Virus record (IMG/VR): IMGVR_UViG_3300020463_000039
Location: 1 to 43,020 of that record
DNA length: 43,020 nt
DNA from: a virus
Reading direction: 5' to 3' (one strand)
Part shown: piece after piece, positions 7,841-14,785 of the stretch
Layout of the letters: each line of letters starts with the position of its first letter
Numbering within the stretch: position 1 is the first letter of the stretch
The notes under the pieces: generated by a model
Database searches by the model: none
Seen by the model: only the letters and a program-made list of their open reading frames with translations
Told to the model about the DNA's origin: nothing
Program-made: the position numbers and the translations under genes

Positions 7841-9367
7841 ATGATAGCAAAGGAATTCGCACAGTTATTCGCAGGTTTACGAAAGGCTTATGGCTCTTTC
7901 GTTTCAGAAGAGGGTAACGGTATAGGAAAAGAAAAGGGAAGATACCGTATCATATCAGAGGATATTGATGATCTACGGCTACAAGAACTTTGGAAAAATC
8001 ATTTAGAAGGAAAAAATTCATTAGGTATTATACCTATTACTGAAAACAATACGTGTACTTGGGGGGCTATTGATATAGATCAATATCCTCTAAACCATAG
8101 TGATTTAGTAACTAAGTTAATACAAACTAATGAACTTCCTTTTGTAGTGGCACGGTCTAAATCAGGGGGTGCACATGTATATGTGTTTTTATCTGAACCA
8201 GTCAGCTGTGCTATTGTTCAACATAAATTAAAAGATATTGCATCGGTGTTAGGTTATGCAACGGCAGAGATATTCCCCAAACAAACTAAACTTCTGTTAG
8301 AAAAAGGTGATAGAGGTAGCACTCTAAATATGCCTTACTTCGGTGGTAAACGTACAACTAGGTATGCTCATGATGATAAAGGGGTAGCAATAACAGACTT
8401 AGAAGAATTTTTAAAGTATGCAAAAAGTAAAGTAATAAGTAAGAAGCAATTAGAAAGCCTAAAGATTATATCAGCAGATAACGCAGATAAAGATTTGGAG
8501 GGTGCACCACCTTGTTTAAAAATACTTTGTAGTATGGGTTTTCCTGAAGGAACTAGGAATAATGGGTTATTTGATGTAGGTGTGTTTTTACGAAAGAAGT
8601 TTTCAGACGATTGGGAAAAGAAGTTAGAAGAAAAGAACTTTCAATATATGAAGCCTCCACTTGGTGCTGCAGATGTATTGACTGTTATCAAGTCGTTAAG
8701 TAATAGAGATTATCAATATAAGTGTAACGACCAACCTATCGCATCTCATTGTAATGCTGCCGTTTGTCGAACATGCGAATATGGTGTTGGTTCTTCTGGG
8801 GGTTTACCACAATTTAGTAATTTACAAAAACAGGATTCTACTCCTCCTATTTGGTTTTTAGATGTAGAGGGCTATCGAATAGAACTTACTACAGACGAAT
8901 TACAAAACCAAACTAAGTTTCAAAGAAGATGTATGGATGAGTTAAACTTTATGCCTTTAACTATGCGACAAAACAACTGGAGAACGGTAGTCCAACAATT
9001 ACTAGATAGTGTATCTATTATCGAAGTGCCAGACGATGTCTCCGTTCATGGACAGTTCAAAGAACTACTAGAGTCTTTTTGTACAGAGCGTGCACAAGCT
9101 CAATCAAGAGACGAGTTATTGTTAGGTAAGCCTTGGACAGAAGAGAGTAAAACTTATTTTAGATTAAAAGATTTAATTGATTATTTTGGTAGGCAACAGT
9201 TTAGGGATTATGGTAGAAACCATATTGCTGCAAGGCTCAGGGAATTAGGAGGGGGCGATCACTTCTTCCATGTAAAAGGTAAAGGTGTAACTGTTTGGTA
9301 TATACCTGAGTTTAGTTCTCAAGAAGATAGCTTTGAGTTACCTAGTATGGGCGAGGATCCATTTTGA
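7841..9367 (+). CDS. DNA primase of the archaeo-eukaryotic (AEP/TOTE-like) superfamily
   Basis: 508 residues. AEP catalytic motifs are visible: DID at 78-80 (WGAIDIDQYP), SKSGGAH at 106-112, and a basic patch EIFPKQ at 143-148. Residues 223-260 (PPCLKILCSMGFPEGTRNN) resemble a PriCT-type helical region, followed by a Cys/His cluster at about 294-312 (KCNDQPIASHCNAAVCRTC) that could bind zinc. The C-terminal third is helical and ends PSMGEDPF, another acidic SSB-like tip. No Shine-Dalgarno precedes ATG 7841; the terminator hairpin lies there instead. It makes primers or short products for replication, partnering the downstream helicase and polymerase. Confidence 0.85.
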   Translation: MIAKEFAQLFAGLRKAYGSFVSEEGNGIGKEKGRYRIISEDIDDLRLQELWKNHLEGKNSLGIIPITENNTCTWGAIDIDQYPLNHSDLVTKLIQTNELPFVVARSKSGGAHVYVFLSEPVSCAIVQHKLKDIASVLGYATAEIFPKQTKLLLEKGDRGSTLNMPYFGGKRTTRYAHDDKGVAITDLEEFLKYAKSKVISKKQLESLKIISADNADKDLEGAPPCLKILCSMGFPEGTRNNGLFDVGVFLRKKFSDDWEKKLEEKNFQYMKPPLGAADVLTVIKSLSNRDYQYKCNDQPIASHCNAAVCRTCEYGVGSSGGLPQFSNLQKQDSTPPIWFLDVEGYRIELTTDELQNQTKFQRRCMDELNFMPLTMRQNNWRTVVQQLLDSVSIIEVPDDVSVHGQFKELLESFCTERAQAQSRDELLLGKPWTEESKTYFRLKDLIDYFGRQQFRDYGRNHIAARLRELGGGDHFFHVKGKGVTVWYIPEFSSQEDSFELPSMGEDPF

Positions 9368-10866
9368 GTATAGATCCTTCTACATGGTCGATTATTCTTG
9401 GACCTCCAGGAACTGGAAAGACTACAACGATTCTTAATCTAATAGAGATGGAGATGCAAAAAGGAACTCCACCTGATAAGATAGGTTATTTTGCTTTTAC
9501 AAAGAAAGCATCTGACGAGGGCAAAGATAGAACTATGGAACGGTTTGCTTTGACTGGAAAAGACATACCCAACTTTAGAACGCTACACTCTTTGTGCTAT
9601 CGTATGCTAGGTCTGTCACGAGACTCGGTCATGGCTCGTTCAAGCTATAGAGAGTTTAATGATATTATGGGTTTACGTTTAACAGGAGATATAAGCCTAG
9701 AAGAAGGATCTATTTCTTTATTATCTAAAGATGATAAGTTAAAATTTATCGAAGGATTAGCAAGGCTCAAGTGTCAAGATCTTAGGTCGGAGTGGCAAGA
9801 ACACTACGATGAAGATATAGATTGGCATACGTTAGAAAGATTTTCTAAAGGCTTAAACCAATTTAAACAAGCAAGAGGGCTATACGATTTTACAGATATG
9901 CTTGATATGTGTGTAAGAAAAGAACTCGCCCCAACTCTAGATGTTATGTTTGTTGATGAAGCACAAGATCTTAGTCCTTTACAATGGCAATTAGTAAAGA
10001 TTCTCGCACAAAAATCTAAGCGAGTCTATATCGCTGGTGATGATGATCAAGCTATCTTTCGCTGGGCAGGGGCAGATGTGAACTTCTTGATTGACATATC
10101 CAGTGGTGCTAGGATTTTGGAGAAAAGCTATCGTATTCCCCAAAGTGTTTTTAGAATAGCTAACAAAGTCATAAGTCGTATTAAGACAAGAACACAAAAA
10201 GTTTGGAGTCCTAGAGAAGAGACTGGTAATGTAGTCACCGAAGCAAGTTTCGAACATGTTGATATATCCTCTGGTCAATGGTTAATATTATCTCGATCTA
10301 ATTATTTATTAAACGAGGTTGAAGCCCATTGTAGAGGATTAGGTGTATACTTTGAAAGGAAAAACAATCCTTCTATATCTCAAAAGAAAATAGATGCAGT
10401 AAAAAACTGGGAGGAACTAAGAAAAGGCAATCTTATTTTTCCTGATCAAGCTGAAAATATGTTACCGTATATAAAAGAAGCGAAAAGAAAAGCATTAAAC
10501 GGTATAGAGTCTTCTCGTAAACTTACATTAAAGGAGATACAAAACTTAGCAGAACTACCTGAACCAAAAATATGGCATGATATGTTTACTGCTCTTACCC
10601 CACACGAAAGAAGTTATATTCTTTCTATGCTTCGTCTTGGCGAAAAGATAACTAAAAAACCACGGATAACATTATCTACAATACACTCAGCTAAAGGAGG
10701 AGAAGCTGATAATGTAATCTTACTAACCGACTTACCACATAGAACTTGGAAGTCTTACGAGAAAAACCCAGACGATGATACAAGAGTCTTTTATGTAGGG
10801 TTAACTAGGGCTAAACAAAAACTACATATAGTTCAGCCAATGACCAATAAGTTTTTTATGGTGTGA
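9364..10866 (+). CDS. Superfamily 1 (UvrD/Rep/PcrA-like) DNA helicase
   Basis: 500 residues, with all core SF1A motifs: Walker A GPPGTGKTT (13-21), DEAQD (198-202), GDDDQAIFRWAGAD, LEKSYRIP, TIHSAKGGEADNVIL, and FYVGLTRAKQKLHIV near the C-terminus. It is shorter than cellular UvrD (about 720), as is usual for phage enzymes. The start is TTG 9364 overlapping the primase TGA (TTGA), indicating coupled translation from the primase. It likely unwinds DNA at the fork or in recombination-dependent replication, since no DnaB-type helicase is seen in the window. Confidence 0.93.
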   Translation: MSIDPSTWSIILGPPGTGKTTTILNLIEMEMQKGTPPDKIGYFAFTKKASDEGKDRTMERFALTGKDIPNFRTLHSLCYRMLGLSRDSVMARSSYREFNDIMGLRLTGDISLEEGSISLLSKDDKLKFIEGLARLKCQDLRSEWQEHYDEDIDWHTLERFSKGLNQFKQARGLYDFTDMLDMCVRKELAPTLDVMFVDEAQDLSPLQWQLVKILAQKSKRVYIAGDDDQAIFRWAGADVNFLIDISSGARILEKSYRIPQSVFRIANKVISRIKTRTQKVWSPREETGNVVTEASFEHVDISSGQWLILSRSNYLLNEVEAHCRGLGVYFERKNNPSISQKKIDAVKNWEELRKGNLIFPDQAENMLPYIKEAKRKALNGIESSRKLTLKEIQNLAELPEPKIWHDMFTALTPHERSYILSMLRLGEKITKKPRITLSTIHSAKGGEADNVILLTDLPHRTWKSYEKNPDDDTRVFYVGLTRAKQKLHIVQPMTNKFFMV

Positions 10867-10939
10867 GTATTTTAGGCTTTATTATTAAATATTTATAAGC
10901 TATAATCTTATTATAGTAAAATATAGAAAGGAAGAATCT
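10867..10939 (+). promoter_or_regulatory. Promoter region for the unit starting at 10940
   Basis: TATAAT at 10901-10906 lies in the inverted repeat CTATAA-TCTTA-TTATAG (10900-10916). The leader ends AGAAAGGAAGAATCT-ATG, the same leader found before the genes at 19266 and 22650. Confidence 0.6.
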
Positions 10940-11260
10940 ATGAAAATAGGAAAAAAAGTTCAAGTTACTTCTCTTGGTATTGAGTTAGAAGATGATATAC
11001 CAGTGCCTCCAGGATCTGATCGTAGATCTGCAGAACGAAAATACCCTTTAAATGAAATGAAAGTAGGACAGTCTTTCTTTTTACCCTTAGAGGAGGGTGA
11101 TAACTTAAAGCGTATGGCTAATCGTTTGAGCCAAGCTAGGCAAACATACCAGAAAAAATACGAGGGTGTTCGGTTTACCCAAAGGTTATGGGAACAAGAC
11201 GATCCTGATAATGTTGGAAACAATATTACTCTTGGTATACGAGTCTGGCGTGTCCAATAA
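10940..11260 (+). CDS. Small hypothetical phage protein
   Basis: 106 residues. It begins MKIGKKVQVTS, with an acidic segment (ELEDDIPVPPGSD), a 'VGQSFFLPLEEGD' turn and a C-terminal beta strand ITLGIRVWRVQ. I recognise the general pattern (G-x-SF-x3, then a helix KRMANRLSQARQ, then a final R-V-WR strand) from small conserved phage DUF proteins without known function. First gene of a unit with its own promoter and a GAAAGGAAG ribosome-binding site. Confidence 0.75.
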   Translation: MKIGKKVQVTSLGIELEDDIPVPPGSDRRSAERKYPLNEMKVGQSFFLPLEEGDNLKRMANRLSQARQTYQKKYEGVRFTQRLWEQDDPDNVGNNITLGIRVWRVQ

Positions 11261-11654
11261 AGATCTTACTCACCCAGAGGGGTATCGACAAGAGTATATG
11301 TCTGGGTGTACGAGGTTTTGGCACCCAGAAGAATTACAAAAATTATTAGATGAATCACCAAAAATTAAAAAGGAGAAAGACGTGGGCGAAGTTATTGATA
11401 TGCAAAAAGTAAAGAAGACTAGAATAAAGCACGATGATAATACATCTATTACTTATATAAAGCACCCAGAACGAGGAGCAAAACAAATGATAGTAATATT
11501 AGATGTTATAAAGCAAAACAATCCTATCATATCAAAAGATTTAATGCATGATCTTTCAGGCTGTCTTGATACAACACAGCCAGTCCATAAAGTTTTTAAA
11601 CACTATCTTCGTGAGATGGTCGACAATGGGTATATCTCAATCATGTCCTCATAG
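11250..11654 (+). CDS. Hypothetical protein with a C-terminal winged-helix-like region
   Basis: 134 residues from GTG 11250, overlapping the previous stop by 11 bp, with GAG 6 nt upstream. ATG 11298 is an alternative start. The frame is open to 11166, but that part lies inside the previous gene. The N-terminus has the motif HPEGYRQEYM..CTRFWHPEEL. Residues about 80-134 (MIVILDVIKQNNPIISKDL, LREMVDNGYISIMSS) resemble a small winged-helix DNA-binding fold. Placed just before the modification cluster and followed by a terminator. Function unknown. Confidence 0.65.
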   Translation: MSNKDLTHPEGYRQEYMSGCTRFWHPEELQKLLDESPKIKKEKDVGEVIDMQKVKKTRIKHDDNTSITYIKHPERGAKQMIVILDVIKQNNPIISKDLMHDLSGCLDTTQPVHKVFKHYLREMVDNGYISIMSS

Positions 11655-11671
11655 CTAGTTTCACGTCGCTA

Positions 11672-11730
11672 GGGAAGTACTCGAGGAAATCTTAACCTTT
11701 CTATTTCTTTGATACTTCCCTTTTTATTTT
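11672..11730 (+). terminator. Probable rho-independent terminator before the base-modification cluster
   Basis: GGGAAGTA (11672-11679) pairs perfectly with TACTTCCC (11713-11720), followed by TTTTTATTTT. The loop is long (33 nt) and may contain secondary pairing, so efficiency is uncertain. Confidence 0.6.
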
Positions 11731-11748
11731 AACAAAAGGAGGAAGCCG

Positions 11749-12588
11749 ATGGCATCTATACGAAAACGACTTGCAGTAAATGCAAACAATTCTAAAAACA
11801 CAAGAATGGATATAGCTAGTGCAGGCACACTAGCAAACTGGCGACCAGACGAACTAGCCCACATTAGTAGGTTTTGTAAAATGGGTCAGCTTATCATGGA
11901 TAAATCTAAAACGCTTGGTAGACCAGTCGATATATTAGAAATAGGTTGTGGTGAAGTTTGGACACTTCGTTATTTGTATAAAGCGTTTGTTTCAAGAAAA
12001 GCAGAAATAGTAAACAGCTATGTAGGTATGGATATTGACCCAGCTTGTTTAAATGACTGGTGGGTAGATGATGATTTACCTTTAACCGAGCATAAATGGT
12101 TTCAAACTATGTCAGGTGGTAAAGGTCAAATTATACTTCAAGACTTAACAACTAACCCTGAGCCTCCAGTAGAAGATGAGTCTATAGATGTTTTTATGAC
12201 AACAGAAGTTATTGAACATATGGGTAGAGAGTTCATTGAGCCATGGATCGAAGCATCGGCTAGAAAACTTCGTTCAGGTGGTATCGCTTATATATCAACG
12301 CCTAATCATGATGGATCGAATGATAAACTTCCAGAAGACCATGTGTATGAATGGGGGTATGAAGAACTAAAAGAACTTTTAGAAAAACATTTTATATTAG
12401 AACGTCATTATGGTACGTTTACTCAAACTCATAACTTTAATAAAAACCACCGTGCTAATGTGCGATGGTCGCAAAATGTTATAGACGATATAAAGAATAG
12501 GTTTGATAAACATTGGCAAAGAGTTATTTTAGCTACAGCTTATCCTGAGACAGCAAATAATGTTAATTGGCATCTAAGGAAAAAGTAA
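11749..12588 (+). CDS. Class I SAM-dependent methyltransferase
   Basis: 279 residues. SAM-binding motif I ILEIGCGEV is at 63-71, the acidic ribose-binding residue is in YVGMDIDPAC (91-100), the motif IV region is VFMTTEVIEHM (148-158), and the post-motif is KLRSGGIAYISTPNHDG. There is no DPPY/NPPY or PC motif of DNA adenine or cytosine methylases, so the substrate is not shown by sequence. AAAGGAGG precedes the ATG. It shares a TAATG junction with the pyrophosphorylase-like gene, which suggests it acts in the same DNA-base modification pathway (inference). Confidence 0.85.
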   Translation: MASIRKRLAVNANNSKNTRMDIASAGTLANWRPDELAHISRFCKMGQLIMDKSKTLGRPVDILEIGCGEVWTLRYLYKAFVSRKAEIVNSYVGMDIDPACLNDWWVDDDLPLTEHKWFQTMSGGKGQIILQDLTTNPEPPVEDESIDVFMTTEVIEHMGREFIEPWIEASARKLRSGGIAYISTPNHDGSNDKLPEDHVYEWGYEELKELLEKHFILERHYGTFTQTHNFNKNHRANVRWSQNVIDDIKNRFDKHWQRVILATAYPETANNVNWHLRKK

Positions 12589-13415
12589 TGGAGCCAACAA
12601 GACGATTCTTTCGATGGATTGAGGATAGACATGAAATCTACTTAAAAAAAGAAGCAGGTCTTCCTCGCCCATGGACAACGGATGTTATATTAGATACATA
12701 TCGATTTACCAATCCGTTTCGTGAAAACGATAAAACAACTGTGTGGTTTCGTGAAAACATGAGAGACCCACTCAAGCATACAAAAGATGTATTACTAGCT
12801 ACGGTGATTTTTCGTTGGTTTAATTTAATTGAGACTGGAGAAACTTTATTAAGACATAATCTCCATAGGTTTTGGAACGCAGAACTAGCAAGAGAAAAGA
12901 TAAAAGAACAAAAGAAGTTTGTTACTGGAGGATATATAATAAAAACTCCAGACGGTATGGATAAAGTTGATGGTGTTATTTGGTGTATAAATAATATTGT
13001 AAAAAACCATAACAGAATTTTAAATGATTTTGCTCAAATAAACACACTACAAAAAGCCCACTTACTATTTCAAGAGTACCCATACTTAGGTCATTTTATG
13101 TCTTACGAATTAGTTTGTGATCTTCGTTATACCCTTTTCTTAGATAAAGCCCTTGATATACATCGTTGGGCTAATGCTGGTCCAGGAGCGATGAGAGGAT
13201 TAAATCGTATTCATGGTCGTAGTTTAAATTATACAAGTAAGAAACATGATTGGAATGCTGAAATGGTTGAGTTAAAATCAGTTCGTAACCAATACTTACC
13301 TTATTCTATAGCCCATAGATTAGAGATGCGAGAAATAGAACATAGCTTATGTGAGTTTGATAAGTATGAACGAGTTCGTAAGGGAGAAGGAAAGCCAAGG
13401 GGATTATATAGATGA
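12588..13415 (+). CDS. Alpha-glutamyl/putrescinyl-thymine pyrophosphorylase-like protein (HMUDK helical domain)
   Basis: 275 residues from ATG 12588 (TAATG with the methyltransferase stop, GGA upstream). The start TRRFFRWIEDRHEIYLKK with LPRPWTTD.IL.TYRFTNPFREND, and the later AGPGAMRGLNR at 197-207, match my memory of the aGPT-pyrophosphorylase/5-hmdU DNA kinase helical family. That is a DNA-glycosylase-like helical fold that acts on 5-hydroxymethyl-uracil in phage DNA. The P-loop kinase domain fused to it in some members is absent here. It overlaps the thymidylate synthase homologue by 4 bp (ATGA). Predicted role: activation or replacement step in making hypermodified thymidine. Confidence 0.78.
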   Translation: MEPTRRFFRWIEDRHEIYLKKEAGLPRPWTTDVILDTYRFTNPFRENDKTTVWFRENMRDPLKHTKDVLLATVIFRWFNLIETGETLLRHNLHRFWNAELAREKIKEQKKFVTGGYIIKTPDGMDKVDGVIWCINNIVKNHNRILNDFAQINTLQKAHLLFQEYPYLGHFMSYELVCDLRYTLFLDKALDIHRWANAGPGAMRGLNRIHGRSLNYTSKKHDWNAEMVELKSVRNQYLPYSIAHRLEMREIEHSLCEFDKYERVRKGEGKPRGLYR

Positions 13416-14440
13416 TTACATTTGAAGGAAAAAATGTAGAAGAAGTATTTCAAATAGCTTTAATGAGTTTAAGAGATGAGAAGTCTACAATAAAACTAGA
13501 GTCAAGGGTAGGTGATGTTCTTATGTTTCCTGATCCTGTTTGTTCAACATATCGTTACCCAAGAGAACGAATATTGTTTATGCCAGAAAGAAACTGTAAT
13601 CCATTTTTTCATTTTATAGAAGGACTATGGATGATTGCTGGTCGTGAAGATGTAAAGGCTATCTCTTGGTTCGTTAAAAGAATGGAAGAATTTTCTGACG
13701 ACGGTATAACTTTAAATGGGGCTTATGGCAACCGATGGGTACGGTCATTCGGTTTCGATCAGTTAGCAATAATAATACAAAAGCTAAAGTATAATCCTTT
13801 TGATAGACGAATAGTTCTTTCTATGTGGAATCCTATGGATTTAAATTATTCAGGAAAAGATGTACCTTGTAATACACATATCTATTTTAAATGCCGTCCA
13901 GGAAAAGAGTTAAACATAGTTGATATGACCGTTATGTGTCGGTCTAATGATATGGTTTGGGGTGCTTATGGGGCTAACGCTGTTCATTTTAGTATGTTAC
14001 ATGAGTATGTTGCAAGTATGGCTAACTTAGAGGTAGGAAAGTATCATCAAATAAGTAATAATGCTCATGTTTATGTAGACTTATGGGATGATCTAAAGCA
14101 TAAACTACACGAGGGTATTATAGAAAATGAGTATACAACTGACTCTAATGTTAAGTGGCACCCTTTAGTACAAGATACAGAGCATTTCCAAGAGGATCTA
14201 AAATATTTTTTTAATCTACTCTGTGATAATCCTTCTGGGGGGTTAGTCGGTGGTCAAGATATTACTGCTGACTTATTTAGTAATAGCGATACGTTTGCTT
14301 ATACAGCAATACCTATGGTTCAAGCGTGGTCGTTATATAAACAAAAAGATATAAAAAATGCAATCGCACAAGCGTCAACTATCCAAGCACCAGATTGGAA
14401 GAAAGCCTGTGTACAATGGCTAGAAAGGAAAGTAAAATGA
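13412..14440 (+). CDS. Thymidylate synthase family protein, probably dUMP hydroxymethylase
   Basis: 342 residues. The catalytic cysteine is C153 in DVPCNTHIYF, the phosphate/nucleotide-binding RSND is at 177-180, and the following WGAYGANAVHFSML replaces the LGLPFN of classical ThyA. The spacing to N189 is one residue longer than in E. coli ThyA, so the base-discriminating Asn cannot be assigned by eye. The N-terminal YRYPRERILFMPER..NPFFHFIEGLWM is family-typical. Sitting directly after the pyrophosphorylase-like gene, it more likely makes 5-hydroxymethyl-dUMP than dTMP, although plain dTMP synthesis is the conservative alternative. Confidence 0.85.
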   Translation: MITFEGKNVEEVFQIALMSLRDEKSTIKLESRVGDVLMFPDPVCSTYRYPRERILFMPERNCNPFFHFIEGLWMIAGREDVKAISWFVKRMEEFSDDGITLNGAYGNRWVRSFGFDQLAIIIQKLKYNPFDRRIVLSMWNPMDLNYSGKDVPCNTHIYFKCRPGKELNIVDMTVMCRSNDMVWGAYGANAVHFSMLHEYVASMANLEVGKYHQISNNAHVYVDLWDDLKHKLHEGIIENEYTTDSNVKWHPLVQDTEHFQEDLKYFFNLLCDNPSGGLVGGQDITADLFSNSDTFAYTAIPMVQAWSLYKQKDIKNAIAQASTIQAPDWKKACVQWLERKVK

Positions 14441-14748
14441 CAAAACAAAAAGAACTTAGCCCTATTATAAAACGAACACAAATTATATGTGCAGAGGACT
14501 GGACATCACTTGATAAAGCTGAAGAAGACTATGGTAATAGCTGGAAAAAGCGTGGAGGTATAGGGGCTTTTATGATGTTAGCTAGGAAGTGGGATCGTAT
14601 AGAAAACCAAGTAAACGACTATACTTACGATATCTTTTTAGCTTTAGACGAGGATAAGAGACCAGAGGGGCTTATAGACGATATAAGAGACCTTAGACGC
14701 TATCTACTACTAGTCGAAGCAGAAATGGCTTTACAAAAGAATGAGTAA
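14437..14748 (+). CDS. DUF1599-like protein (nucleotide modification associated domain)
   Basis: 103 residues from ATG 14437 (ATGA overlap, GAAAGGAAAG upstream). The pattern YGNSWKKRGGIGAFMMLARKWDRIE and DDIRDLRRYLLLVEAEM resembles DUF1599, which I recall being named nucleotide modification associated domain 1 because of its neighbours in base-modification operons. Its place at the end of this cluster agrees. The biochemical function of the family is not established. An all-alpha nucleotide-binding fold related to MazG-like proteins is a possibility. Confidence 0.65.
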   Translation: MTKQKELSPIIKRTQIICAEDWTSLDKAEEDYGNSWKKRGGIGAFMMLARKWDRIENQVNDYTYDIFLALDEDKRPEGLIDDIRDLRRYLLLVEAEMALQKNE

Positions 14749-14758
14749 TACGGTAAAA

Positions 14759-14780
14759 TCTTCCCAACAGAAAGGGAAGA
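14759..14780 (+). promoter_or_regulatory. Hairpin covering the polymerase ribosome-binding site
   Basis: TCTTCCC (14759-14765) can pair perfectly with GGGAAGA (14774-14780) across an 8-nt loop. The second arm is the Shine-Dalgarno for ATG 14786, so folding would reduce polymerase translation unless ribosomes arrive from the overlapping upstream gene. Confidence 0.4.
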
Positions 14781-14785
14781 AAGAT

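Noticed and set aside
11749-12588. Methyltransferase as a restriction-type DNA methylase
   Set aside because: It lacks the DPPY-type adenine motif and the PC cytosine motif, and no restriction enzyme gene is adjacent.
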